Shown here: positions 36,303 through 47,075 of the stretch, piece after piece
How the letters are laid out: the number at the start of each line of letters is the position of its first letter
Numbering within the stretch: the stretch's first letter is position 1
Origin: Panulirus ornatus
Lineage: Eukaryota; Arthropoda; Malacostraca; Decapoda; Palinuridae
Reading direction: 5' to 3'
Assembly (NCBI RefSeq): GCF_036320965.1
Contig: NC_092279.1
Span: 19,667,429-19,731,428, forward strand
DNA length: 64,000 bases
Notes under the pieces: generated by a model
Told to the model about the DNA's origin: nothing
The model's database searches: none
The model's input: the letters and a program-made list of their open reading frames with translations, nothing else
Translations under genes and position numbers: made by a program

Positions 36303-37222
36303 CGTTCATTGTCATAACTCCCGTCGAATTTTTCCACTAATCTTTTCGCTTGGCTGGGGCCCCGGCATGGTAACTCAGACGTAATGAGAAGGACGACGCA
36401 AGCTAGACGCCGCTGCCACCCTGACGTAAAACTATCCATTGTAATCAAGCCAACACATCACGGGGCGAGGGGAGGAGTGAATGCGTCTAACCTAGAGCAG
36501 TTAACCATCGATGAGCTTTGACGCCACTTACCTTCTTGATGGGTATTCTGATAATTAAATCAGGGTTCTGTTACGTAATACTCTAACGAAAACTAACTCA
36601 TCGCCGAAAACAGGAATGCTATAATTATCCCAATAGACTCATGATTCACTACCTACGTTAAATAGGTTACCCATGTTCCAAGTGTGCAACGAACTGGATT
36701 GGTTGGCATTAATAGGTTTCTCACGCGAGGGAAAACGCAATATCCGTGAGATATTTCGATACGCCCTCTCCATTTCTATGCAAGATATGTGGGTTCAGGC
36801 CAACACTTAACTTCAACAAATTCAATCTTTTTTCTGTTTTTTTCTTCAGCCATAATCACGTGAAAATGCAACAATATATTACGGTACTCAATGAAAGGCA
36901 AATGTTTACAGTACTCGGTTGAAAGGCAAATGCATGATTAAACACCTGCAGCATGTACAAACAAGCATGATGTAATTATCTACTGTGTGCGTAAAGAAGA
37001 AGAGCATACAGCGAAGACGCGCGCGCAAGCACACACACAAGAAAAATCGTTCATGGGTCTTTAACTCGCCCATAAATTACAGGAGCCCTGGATGGCAACG
37101 CTTTCACGAGGGAGTGGAGGTAGGATTTATTTTTCAATAAGAACGACGGTCACTCTATCAGCAAAGAAGTCTCTGGATAGTGTAGAAGTACAGCATTGGT
37201 ATACAAACTCGTTGCACAGGAG
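36303..37222. other. no gene recognised
   Basis: Unique-looking. A short gcgcgcgcaagcacacacac stretch lies at 37,019-37,040. Confidence 0.45.
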
Positions 37223-37690
37223 TACTGTATTGTTGTAGGAATGACTGTATAAGCGTCGAGGTATCATATTGAGGTTGTTTACTGTATTGTTGTAGGAATG
37301 ACTATATAAGCGTCGAGGTATCGTATTGAGGTTGTTTACTGTACTGTTGTAGGAATGACTGTATAAGCGTCGAGGTATCGTATTGAGGTTGTTTACTGTA
37401 CTGTTGTAGGAATGACTGTATAAGCGTCGAGGTATCGTATTGAGGTTGTTTACTGTACTGTTGTAGGAATGACTGTATAAGCGTCGAGGTATCATATTGA
37501 GGTTGTTTACTGTATTGTTGTAGGAATGACTGTATAAGCGTCGAGGTATCGTATTGAGGTTGTTTACTGTACTGTTGTAGGAATGACTGTATAAGCGTCG
37601 AGGTATCGTATTGAGGTTGTTTACTGTACTGTTGTAGGAATGACTGTATAAGCGTCGAGGTATTATATTGAGGTTGTTTACTGTATTGCG
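37223..37690. repeat. 57 bp tandem array, 8 copies
   Basis: Unit aagcgtcgaggtatcgtatt, gaggttgtttactgtactgt, then tgtaggaatgactgtat. The aagcgtcgag anchor lies at 37,251, 37,308, 37,365, 37,422, 37,479, 37,536, 37,593 and 37,650, every interval exactly 57. Divergence is a few substitutions only (ctgtactgt/ctgtattgt, atcgta/atcata/attata), so no indels have accumulated. As 57 is 19 codons, two minus-strand frames stay open (19-residue repeats such as IPRRLYSHSYNSTVNNLN). No start, splice or flanking coding support. Confidence 0.97.
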
Positions 37691-38288
37691 TCATGGAAAC
37701 TAAAAACATGGAGTGCAGTATTGGTAGCGAAGCACTCACAAGCAGTACTAGGGGTGATGGAGGAGAGTAAGTGACTGTAATCTATGCGCTCACAGTTTAG
37801 AAAACATTGAAAATTTTTGGGTTCACTGCTACCACCATTAAAACATAAGCCTACGATGACGGTATGACTTTAGGAATTTATTTCAGCGTGTGTGTGTGTC
37901 TGTGTGTGTGTGTGTGTGACATTGCATTTAGGTAACACTGACACGATAGTGGAACTGTATCAATACAAGGATCACTGTAATAGTCCAGGATGACTTTCAC
38001 GAGTCAATCGAAGATTCGCCCCATCTTCGCATCCTTTTTTTTTTTTTTTTTGTACGGTATGGTACACGTTTGCAACACAACCTCACTCTATACAAGTATG
38101 ACCCATCTGACCTGTCTCAAACTGAGAGCCTAGGAAAACGCTGAGGAGTGGCTTATCTTCAAGTGATCCATGTTGGTAAGGTTGGAACGAGGTAAGTGTT
38201 GTTGTGAGTGATAATTGTGTATGATGGATACAGAGTTTCACCCTCGTGTTGATCTGTCTATCAACTGCGTATGTGTACCACCTCTTTA

Positions 38289-38290
<2 letters not shown>
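37691..38290. other. no gene recognised; short (GT)n
   Basis: (GT)n with one interruption at 37,887-37,918, a T-run at 38,035-38,051. Otherwise unique-looking. Confidence 0.45.

Positions 38291-38337
<47 letters not shown>
38291..38337. repeat. (CA)n microsatellite
   Basis: About 23 units. Confidence 0.97.
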
Positions 38338-38339
<2 letters not shown>

Positions 38340-38519
38340 ATCATGAGTTACCACACACCCGCCTGATGTCAGGCGTGTATATGCACGAACCATAGGCACG
38401 GCAGTCGGCCCACAGCCAATCCCAGTTGTTCGTCATATCCTCAGGGTTGGTCGAGAATTGGGCACCTAACTTAGTCTAGAATGTGCACTATGCAGGAGTA
38501 AAGACATGACATATTAAGG

Positions 38520-38572
38520 AGTGGATGAGCCATTCTTCGTCTGTTTCCTGACGCTACCTCGCTGACTCGAGA
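38520..38572 (-). mobile_element. family B SINE-like fragment, inverted
   Basis: On the minus strand: ctcgagtcagcgaggtagcg, tcaggaaacagacgaagaat, ggctcatccactcc. The gcgaggtagcg, ggaaacagacgaa and aatggc blocks match 22,520-22,565. It ends near the (AAT)n and (AT)n tracts at 38.59-38.74 kb. Confidence 0.65.
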
Positions 38573-38588
38573 AAAGGTGATCAAGTAT

Positions 38589-38606
38589 CATAATGATAAT
38601 AATAAC

Positions 38607-38659
<53 letters not shown>

Positions 38660-38668
38660 TAATAATGG

Positions 38669-38743
<75 letters not shown>
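38589..38743. repeat. (AAT)n and (AT)n microsatellites
   Basis: About 25 AAT units (38,589-38,663, imperfect), a 6 bp spacer, then about 37 AT units (38,670-38,743). Confidence 0.97.
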
Positions 38744-38747
<4 letters not shown>

Positions 38748-38866
38748 TCATTTTCTTGTCCTCTCTGAACCGTATTCCCCCACCGGGAAAAATCATATTT
38801 AATCACACTGGCAATGTAAGTTAACTAGTGGGATCACGTGTACAGAGAACCATCACGCAATGCAGA

Positions 38867-38868
<2 letters not shown>

Positions 38869-38938
<70 letters not shown>
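38869..38938. repeat. (GA)n microsatellite
   Basis: 35 units, followed by an A-rich aagaaaaag stretch. Confidence 0.97.
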
Positions 38939-38941
<3 letters not shown>

Positions 38942-39120
38942 AAAAGTGTGTGGTGGGTGGGTAATGTTGACTAATGAAAAAAGAAAAAAAAAAGAAAAAG
39001 AAAAAGACAAACACAGTGCGCACGGCACATTCTGCGCGTGCCGTTGTCAGGATTAGAACAAATACGCCCGAATCATGGCAGTTTATATACGGAATGAATT
39101 AACCGCGCCCGCCACTAATT

Positions 39121-39123
<3 letters not shown>

Positions 39124-39153
<30 letters not shown>
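39124..39153. repeat. (GT)n microsatellite
   Basis: About 15 units. Confidence 0.96.
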
Positions 39154-39154
<1 letters not shown>

Positions 39155-39272
39155 CACTCGGCGGCAAACAGGCTCGCACGGACTTCGAGCACCGGTAGGG
39201 ATTGTAGAATATGAGGTCGGCTCCGGAGGACCAAATGCTACGCGAAGGAAGGACTTCAAGAGGAGGAGGAGG

Positions 39273-39275
<3 letters not shown>

Positions 39276-39343
<68 letters not shown>

Positions 39344-39373
39344 CTTGGTCACGTTACCTACTGAGGTTTGGAG

Positions 39374-39441
<68 letters not shown>
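39276..39441. repeat. (GA)n ... (CT)n inverted microsatellite pair
   Basis: (GA)32 at 39,276-39,339 and (CT)33 at 39,376-39,441, separated by only 36 bp. As the arms are reverse complements, this is an inverted repeat with arms of about 64 bp. Confidence 0.97.
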
Positions 39442-39444
<3 letters not shown>

Positions 39445-39556
39445 TCCCCAACGGCAGCGCGCTGCGCGTGTGCAAGCGGACACCGAATTCCCAGTTCGAC
39501 AATCTTTGATGCCGTTCGACTTTCTACTCCGTGGAGAGTTGTGTGCTCGCCTTCGT

Positions 39557-39558
<2 letters not shown>

Positions 39559-39638
<80 letters not shown>

Positions 39639-39660
39639 CCTCTCTCTCTCTCTCTCTCTC
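39559..39660. repeat. (TC)n microsatellite with a CCCTCCC interruption
   Basis: About 50 units with a tccctccc break near 39,634. It lies 118 bp after the inverted pair and could also pair with the GA arm. Confidence 0.97.
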
Positions 39661-39960
39661 GCGTTGTGCTGCCTCGCTCAGAAATGCCCACGGTGTTGGA
39701 AATGTTGCTTCTAAGCCAGGCAGACAAGCAACACCTTTTCTTTTTTTTCTTTTTCTTCTTCTCCTTTTTTCATTCTGTAACACCAGATCGTCAGCTGTGG
39801 GATTTCAAGCACATGAGCATCGCACAGATTTCTACACTCTGGGCAAATTGCTTTATGGTGGTGTTTGTCGCTGTAGAATCACCGGATGCCTATTGGGCTA
39901 ATCTAATTTGAGAGCCAATCCCAGCACAGCTTCGAAAGCTTAGTTCTTAAGAACACACTG
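39661..39960. other. no gene recognised
   Basis: A T/C-rich run at 39,737-39,770, otherwise unique-looking. Confidence 0.45.
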
Positions 39961-40350
39961 GACCGTTAGTATGCTGGTTCGTCAGTATATTGGTTCGTCG
40001 GTATATTGGTGCGTCAGTATACTAGTTCTTCAGTATACTGGTTCTTCAGTATGTTGGTTCGTCGGTATATTGGTGCGTCAGTATACTAGTTCTTCAGTAT
40101 ACTGGTTCTTCAGTATGTTGGTTCGTCGGTATATTGGTGCGTCAGTATACTAGTTCTTCAGTATACTGGTTCTTCAGTATGTTGGTTCGTCGGTATATTG
40201 GTACGTCAGTATACTAGTTCTTCAGTATATTGGTTCGTCGTTATATTGGTACGTCAGTAAACTATTTCTTCAGTATACTGGTTCGTTAGGTTCTTGGGTC
40301 GTCGGAATATTGGTCCGTCAGTATACTGGTTAGTCATGACACTGGTTCAT
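39961..40350. repeat. 16 bp monomer array organised in 64 bp higher-order units
   Basis: Monomers of the type ggttcgtcagtatatt. Variants ggttcgtcggtatatt, ggtgcgtcagtatact, agttcttcagtatact and ggttcttcagtatgtt succeed in fixed order. The ggttcgtcgg monomer recurs at 39,991, 40,055, 40,119 and 40,183, exactly 64 bp apart. Beyond about 40,200 the order decays. Confidence 0.96.
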
Positions 40351-42204
40351 AAGACTGCACTAGGTGCAGCGTAGAGTATTCACTGAATGAGCGAGGCTTG
40401 TATCAGAGTAAGGGGAAGAAGAGGAACAGCGGCTCTGGGTAGAAGTGGGTCTGCCGCGTCAAGAAGGCGTGATGTCACCATGGCTGTTTAATCTGTTCAC
40501 GAATGGGGGTGGGGTGACGAGCGAGGTGACTGCTACTAAGAATTGTGGAGAGACGGGTGGGCGGTCGTGCAATCTGCTGGGAGTGGAGGAGCCAAAATCA
40601 ATCAACATCGTTTAGCTATATCAAAAATTGATAAAGAGAAAAAAAAAAATGCACTTTGACGTTTCCAGTCCAAGGTGAGCGAGGGTCAAGAGAACATAAT
40701 CATGCGCCACATGTATCTTGCAGACGACCGAAGATCAGAAATACATTCACAGTCAAAGTTCAGAGAAGCTTAGACGATGTTAATCTCGACAATATATGTC
40801 TCTGGCTTCCCACGTAATCGTGATGGAGACGAGCATGTGAAAAGCGATGCCTTAAAATCCTACGCATCAGTATTTTCTGATATTTTAATTAAATTGCTTC
40901 AAATTGGGTCGAGACAATTGGGATACCAGGGCTGGATGTGTATACCCATAGCATATTACACTATATCCATAGCATGCTATATACGTATCTGCGGTGTCAC
41001 CCCACCACTGTATCGTGATGACTGAATTCTAAAAATGACACCATCCCTTTTCCTCTGTACCATATAGATGTGACTTCCATTCACACGGGTATGAAAACTG
41101 GCAATAAAATGGCATCATTGACATTAAACCCCTCTCCCGTGGTGTTATTTCAGTGGCTTTGGCATGGATAGACAATGTAGGGGAATTTTTTTAAATGAAC
41201 CCCCACCCCCTAAAAATAAGAATCCAAAGCAGAGACAACAAGTAAAAAAAGAAAAGATTGTCTATGCCATCGACAGCAAGAACACCAGACAGTGGCATAT
41301 GCAGCAATGTACGAATATATCACACATCGTTTGCACCAATCGCAAGACACGGGAGTGAAAATGGTCCATCGGTGCGAAACTCTCTACTGAATCAGGTGAT
41401 TCGGAAAATACTCGTGTGATATCGGGAATGAAAATATTGTGGTGATTCACGAGAGACGTGAACCTAGTAGATGTAATCATGCAATGGAAATTCAACTCAC
41501 TTAATTGTGACAGTTTGATTCAACTGCTTTGGAAATGTGTACGTGCAACAATCTACATTTAGTTCTTGCTTAATAATAATCCACTCTTCTACGTATACCT
41601 ATTCTTTTTTCCTTTGTTTCCTGGAAGAGGAGGAATGTGTGGGTGGGAGTTGGTGAGGACGTCAAGACCAGAAATATACTGGGTCACTGTGGCACAGGAG
41701 GGCGGTCTCTGTGTGACTGCCGCCCGCCAGGCAGGAGTGGGTCAGTCATGCTGATAAATCACATACAGGCTGAGGGGAGGCGGCCCACCCAGCGGGCTCA
41801 GCCGTGGCAGGCCCTGGGTAAGCCAGCCCCTGAGACGGGGCCTTGGGCACTGGCCCAGGGTGTTGGGTTAGTGGTAGGATCTTGGGTGACCCGGGGGTCA
41901 GGGACGAGGGATGGATTTCAGGAGAAGTCAGCGCAGGTCAGAGTCAGACGAGGAGAGGGATAGAGAGGGTGGGTGTCAGGTAGGGCGGTGAGTGGGCGAG
42001 GGCCATGGCATGGAGGCCGAGATGGTCGGGGGAGGATTGTATCCGCACGGTGCCGGAGGGAGGGGCGGCGGCGGGACCCTGGGGTGGGTGGTGGCTGCGA
42101 CGACCTCGAACAGTGTAGCCTTGTGTCGTGTGGCGACGCGTCCCTTGAAGAGCCACCGGTGTGTAGATACCATCACAACGCCCGGGGGTGCCTCCCTCCC
42201 TCTC
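40351..42204. other. no gene recognised
   Basis: Unique-looking to about 41,630, then GC-rich (41.6-42.2 kb) with frames lacking domains. An AATAAA at 41,104 is not linked to any gene I can see. A cat(a/t)gcatat-like short repeat lies at 40,950-40,985. Confidence 0.45.

Positions 42205-42233
<29 letters not shown>
42205..42233. repeat. (CA)n microsatellite
   Basis: About 14 units. Confidence 0.95.
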
Positions 42234-42235
<2 letters not shown>

Positions 42236-42432
42236 CAGGCACCCACGGGGGGAGGTTACGCCTCCTGATCACAGACGGTCGAGGAGGTGACGCAGCCACC
42301 TTTAACGACACTTCCCGCCCAAGGGGCGACGACGCTAGCGCCCGCCTACGGTTCACTGGTGACAAAGGATGCCCTGTGCGTTGACAGCGGCGGTTACGGT
42401 GTACAGCACCGAAGCGGATGGGAAGGAGCTAT

Positions 42433-42433
<1 letters not shown>

Positions 42434-42473
<40 letters not shown>
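42434..42473. repeat. (GT)n microsatellite
   Basis: 20 units. Confidence 0.97.
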
Positions 42474-42474
<1 letters not shown>

Positions 42475-42672
42475 AGAAAAGAGTATGGGGTGTGAGAAGG
42501 ATGGACGTCAGTGGTCCCCTTCGAATATCATTCGGTGTTACTGGATGAAGTAACGAGAAGGAGAGGCATCTGGGTGTACGCAGGAATGCATTCACGTCTA
42601 GGTTACTGAAACATGATGGAGGAATGAATTCCGAGGGACGGAAGATGTCGGAGGGGGGCGATGACTACGTGC

Positions 42673-42774
<102 letters not shown>

Positions 42775-42908
42775 ACGCTTAGATGACCACATCCACGGAC
42801 ATGCACCACAGGGGTAATAGTGGAGGTTACTGTACGTGTGAAAGGAGGGCTGCTGAGTTCTTAAAATGGGCATTAAAAAGATAAGAGGCAGCTAGGGGGA
42901 GGAAAACG

Positions 42909-42910
<2 letters not shown>

Positions 42911-42948
<38 letters not shown>

Positions 42949-43010
42949 TGTGTGTGTGTGTGTGTTGTGTGTGTGTGTGTGTGTGTGTATGTGTGCGTGT
43001 GTGTGTGTGT
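42911..43010. repeat. (GT)n microsatellite, interrupted
   Basis: About 48 units with gggt, tt, tatgt and gc interruptions, an older tract than the neighbouring perfect ones. Confidence 0.96.
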
Positions 43011-43167
43011 CCGTGGGAGGTAAATGGGTGTTGGGGGGAAGGTGTAACGAGGACTTTGCTGGCAATGTGGCGTGAGAGGAAGACCTTGGGTGGGATGAGG
43101 GGCTCGTGGTAGAGAAGTACAGAGGCACTAAAATGTTATCGCATCTATACCTTCACCACCACTTGTG

Positions 43168-43425
43168 TAAGATCTTCACCCTACAAGTGCACACAGCCTC
43201 TCACTTCACCCTACAAGTGCACACAGCCTCTCACTTCACACTACAACTGTACACAGCCTCTCGCATCACCCTGCAAGTGAACACAGCTTCTCGCATCACC
43301 CTACAAGTGTACACAGCCTCTCGCATCACCCTACAAATGCACACAGCTTCTCGCATCATCCTACAAGTGCATAGAGCCTCTCACATCACCCTACAAGTGC
43401 ACACAGCCTCTCACTTCATCCTCAC
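43168..43425. repeat. 30 bp tandem array, 8 copies
   Basis: Unit accctacaagtgcacacagc followed by ctctcacttc. Interval is 30 bp throughout. Variants are casual (acaactgta, gcaagtgaa, acaaatgca, tagagcc). The 10-residue TLQVHTASHF reading is open because 30 is a multiple of 3. Confidence 0.95.
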
Positions 43426-44630
43426 CCACTCGGAACCAACGCGTGCTCTGCTGAGGTAAACACGGCCCTCCACACTAACGTGGGCATCTTAATATTCAAC
43501 TTTAAACACCAGGTTGATTCGCCCAGCGAGACTAATTTGCCCCCAACCTCACACCCACCGTGGGGCATTCTTTACCTACTCAGTTCTCTGATCTATTCGT
43601 CGCCCCGAAGTTCCAAGTCATCCCATCTATTCGCTTCCTCTATGGTGTTAAGAAGACTCAGGATCACACCCAGTACATCAGAGACGTGGCACCTTCCATT
43701 ACCCTGCACGCGTATGCTTGATAACATACACCGTAGTTTAACTCGCTCCATTTCTTCATGGCCCGAGTCAATGGCCTTGCATAATCCACGGGGAACGATA
43801 GTTTAGCCTTTTTGGCAGCGGTCTTTGCACTAGGTCATTTTGTCTGCGTCTGCCCGAGCCAAACGACAAGCAGCCTGCTCTCTTTCGTAGAACCGATTTT
43901 ATGGAATGCATGGCCACAATCTTCACTGAGGGGGCGAAAGGTACCTGGTACTTCAAATTGGAAGTGGTAGACGCTTTCTAATGAGCTGCGATGGTAAGAG
44001 ATAACATATAGTTATTGGGGAATGACATAAGAACAGGAGGAAAACATCAAACATTTCTGTACCAATGTCCGTCAAAAATTTGAGGTAATCTTTTAAGTTA
44101 TGGGCCAGTTAGCCAACGCTTTCTTTAATATGAAAAAAGTAACCCAGAGGCAAAATTCAATTCCCCGAGTGCTGGGAAACAACGTTATAATATTCCACGC
44201 GTATCTGAATTCGAGTCTAAGTTGTTACCAGGATCGAGGACTTACGACAGACGTAAGGACGACAATGATGGACACATTAGAGCCTTAAGTACGTGTCATG
44301 TTACGTAGGCTACCACACCAGCACGCCATTTTCAGTGGTCGATCTATGACCACAGAAAATCTGTACCTCTAAACAGCTAACCGAAAGTACAACACAAGAA
44401 CCAGTTAATCTCCTCTGACGCGTAGATCCACCGCGGGAGGCGACTCCTTCCCCCATCTCTAGGTATGGTGTGGGCCCGAGTGTATTACCATCCGATATTC
44501 CTCACCCGAATTGCCCCAAACACGATTAATACGAGGCAATATCCGGGCCGCCGTACATGGCAATTTATGGGCTGACACCAGTCGCGCACAGTGCGAGGAA
44601 AGGCTGGGGAGTTATACGGCGGGGGGCACA
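43426..44630. other. no gene recognised
   Basis: Unique-looking. The frames at 43,480-43,806, 43,768-43,956 and 44,100-44,288 show no domain signature. Confidence 0.45.

Positions 44631-44662
<32 letters not shown>
44631..44662. repeat. (CA)n microsatellite
   Basis: About 16 units. Confidence 0.96.
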
Positions 44663-44663
<1 letters not shown>

Positions 44664-45045
44664 CCCTCCCCTTGTCTTCAGCGCGACTCCAGCTGAGAGG
44701 AAAAGAGAGAGGGGAAGGGAGGGTCTTCCACAAGAAGGTCCGGGTGTATATGGTGGCGGAATGCCAGGGGTGAGGACGTAGAAAGGGGGTGGGTGTGTAG
44801 CCTTGTATGGGTGTAGAACGGTAGCAGCTGTGGGTGTGGTGCAGGTGGATAGTTTTGGGTGGATAGTGGACGAGTATGTTTAAGGGATGTGAGGGGTGTG
44901 TTAAGAGCAGGAGGGAGGAGACAGGAGGGTGCCCTATAGGCGACAGGGGATTAGGCTGATGTGACAGATAATAGCGGCAGTGTGATCCCAGGGTGTATCA
45001 AGTCTGGGTGTAGATACGACGCAGTGTGAGAGAATATATGTGCCT

Positions 45046-45048
<3 letters not shown>
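44663..45048. other. no gene recognised; G/T-rich
   Basis: Rich in gggtg and gtggat steps (44,780-44,905), low complexity without a clear period. Confidence 0.45.

Positions 45049-45130
<82 letters not shown>
45049..45130. repeat. (GT)n microsatellite
   Basis: 41 perfect units. Confidence 0.97.
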
Positions 45131-45132
<2 letters not shown>

Positions 45133-45136
45133 TTAA

Positions 45137-45332
45137 GAAGGCAAGGGAACACTGCATGACTGGGGGTGTAACGAAGCAAGGGAACAGTGCTTGACTGGGG
45201 GTGTAACGAAGCAAGGGAACACTGCATGACTGGAGTGTAGCGAGGGGTGAAACTCTGCTATCCTGGGGTGTAGCGAGGCAAGGAAACGCTGACTGCCTGT
45301 GGGTGTAGCGAGGGGATAAAACACCGCCCGCC
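45137..45332. repeat. 35 bp tandem array, about 6 copies
   Basis: Unit gcaagggaacactgcatgac, then tgggggtgtaacgaa. gcaaggg anchors at 45,141, 45,176 and 45,211, then diverged copies at about 45,246, 45,278 and 45,313. Confidence 0.92.
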
Positions 45333-45865
45333 TAGTGTAAGCTGGTGTGGGAGTGTTGAGGGCAGGGAGTGTGGGGTGATAACATGTGGCCCGGAGAGGT
45401 CATTACTCGATATTGGTGCCATATACTGCTGCTCCTGCACGCTATATTGTTGGCCTGTGGTCAGGGGACAGTGATGGAGAAAGTGTTGGAGGACAGTGTT
45501 GGAGTATGTGTTAGTGACTGGGGAGGTGCAGTGTGAGAAAGCAGGACAATGGAGGGGCGCGCAGGCAAAAGTTGTCGTGTTGGAGTGAGCGGAAATGTTG
45601 GGGCAACACCGGGATATATTGTTGGAGACTGTGGTAACCATGATAGGTTTAGGATGTCCTGTGTTAACGCTGGAATACGCTGTTGGAGAAAGCGTTGGAG
45701 TGAACTGGGTATATTTTACAGGCGGCGTTGGAGCATAGTGTTGGAGCACAGTGTTTAGGTACGCGGCTCCAGGGAGTGTCCTGGAGCACAACTGAAAAGC
45801 AATGTTGGACACAGTGTTGGTGCACCAAAGCGGAATGCACTGCTGCAGGCAAACAATGTTAACCC
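45333..45865. other. decayed repeat-rich stretch, no gene recognised
   Basis: Phrases such as gttggag(a/c)acagtgtt, tgttggagtatgtgtta and gcgttggagcatagtg recur at irregular 20-45 bp spacing through 45,480-45,830. This looks like an old tandem array. The 266-residue minus-strand frame across 45,258-46,058 is best explained by it. Confidence 0.5.
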
Positions 45866-45930
45866 CTTTGAGCACGACGGTACGACCCTTGACCACCGTG
45901 GCAAGACAAATCTTACCGTCGTGCTCAAGG
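45866..45930. repeat. 65 bp inverted-repeat copy of the GGTCGTACC motif family
   Basis: Left arm TTGAGCACGACGGTA (45,868-45,882) and right arm TACCGTCGTGCTCAA (45,914-45,928) are perfect 15 bp reverse complements around a 31 nt spacer. The spacer begins with cgacccttgaccaccgtgg. This could be a MITE-like unit or two motif copies in opposite orientation. Confidence 0.85.
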
Positions 45931-46300
45931 AATAAGAGTCCAGAGTCAGAGTTCGCTGATGAAGTGGTGCGTTGGGAGCAATCGCCTGCGATGGAGGCAG
46001 TGCTGGAAAAAAATAGTGTTGAAACAGTGCCGAGGACTGCATCACGGTACAGTGCCACCTACAAGATCACTGTACCGTCGACCTCATGTGCAGGAGAGAC
46101 GAGTCAACATTGAGGACAGTTTCACGGTACAAGGCTAAATGGATATGAAGCCTCAGAGATCACTGTACCGTCGACCCCATGTGTACCGTACTTCTTCCCC
46201 CTCCCACTCCTGACCATCCAGTTACCTACAGCTACGGTACAGGGTAAAGAAGACCAACGAACGGTTCGTACTTGACCTTTCTAAAGCCCCGTTCTTCCTC
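45931..46300. other. no gene recognised; recurring tcactgtaccgtcgacc
   Basis: agatcactgtaccgtcgacc followed by tcatgtg or ccatgtg occurs twice (about 46,063 and 46,160) in roughly 97 bp repeats that also share a cacggtac step. Otherwise nothing. Confidence 0.5.
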
Positions 46301-46303
46301 CTC

Positions 46304-46623
46304 TTTATCGTCTTACTGATGTTTCAACTCCTCCTCCTCCTCCTCCTCCTCCTTATCGTCTTACTGATGTTTCAACCCCTCCTCCTGCTCCTCCTCCTTA
46401 TCGTCTTACTGATGTTTCAACTCCTCCTCCTCCTCCTCCTCCTTATCGTCTTACTGATGTTTCAACCCCTCCTCCTCCTCCTCCTCCTTATCGTCTTACT
46501 GATGTTTCAACCCCTCCTCCTCCTCCTCCTCCTTATCGTCTTACTGATGTTTCAACCCCTCCTCCTCCTCCTCCTCCTTATCGTCTTACTGATGTTTCAA
46601 CCCCTCCTCCTGCTCCTCCTCCT
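46304..46623. repeat. 45 bp tandem array, 7 copies, CTC-rich
   Basis: Unit ttatcgtcttactgatgttt, caaccc, then (ctc)n. The ttatcgtc anchor lies at 46,304, 46,353, 46,398, 46,443, 46,488, 46,533 and 46,578, with intervals of 49 and then 45. A 134-residue frame reads as 15-residue MFQLLLLLLLLIVLL repeats that look membrane-like, but this follows from CTC codons and a unit of 15 codons. Confidence 0.96.
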
Positions 46624-46769
46624 CTCTCCTCATTCTCCTTCTTCCTCACGTATCTCTCTTCTAATTCTGACTCTCTTTTTTCTCCTCCGGACGCGTAAAA
46701 CGCTCACGTCACACATCCACTGAGGGAACATGACGGAGAGGTGAAGTGTAACTGTCAGTTTTAAAAAAG

Positions 46770-47075
46770 GTAAAGAGATGTGTGAGGCACTCGACATTCT
46801 CCTCCCTCGAGAGTTTCGTACAAGGACACTAACTGGTTCCATCGTGTTACATACAAGGAAACTTGCTAGTTTCATCGAGTTTTATACACGGAAACTAACT
46901 GATTTCATCCAGTGTCATACACCCGAACTAAGTAGTTTAACACACGCAAACTAACTAGTTTCATCGAGTTTCGCTCACCCAAGCTAGTTGCAACTAGTTT
47001 CGTAAAACCAAACTAATTGGCTTCATCGAGGGTCATACATACCCACACCAGGACTAACTGGTATCATCTTCCAAG
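46770..47075. repeat. diverged ~38-40 bp array, 6-7 copies
   Basis: Phrases of the type aaactaactagtttcatcga followed by gtttcatacac recur (about 46,827, 46,862, 46,878, 46,940, 46,985, 47,010 and 47,050) with many indels. Confidence 0.7.

Noticed and set aside
35971..36315. 114-codon minus-strand frame upstream of the candidate exon
   Set aside because: Begins inside a (GT)n reading and shows no domain. Kept only as possible 5' flank.
37223..37690. CRISPR array (also considered at 28.6, 43.2 and 55.7 kb)
   Set aside because: No unique spacers between repeats; these are simple tandem arrays in a eukaryotic genome.
45258..46058. 266-residue minus-strand frame
   Set aside because: Crosses several tandem repeats, has no domain, and its opposite strand is also partly open.
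46319..46723. 134-residue Leu-rich frame resembling a multi-pass membrane protein
   Set aside because: Direct result of CTC codons and a 15-codon tandem unit.
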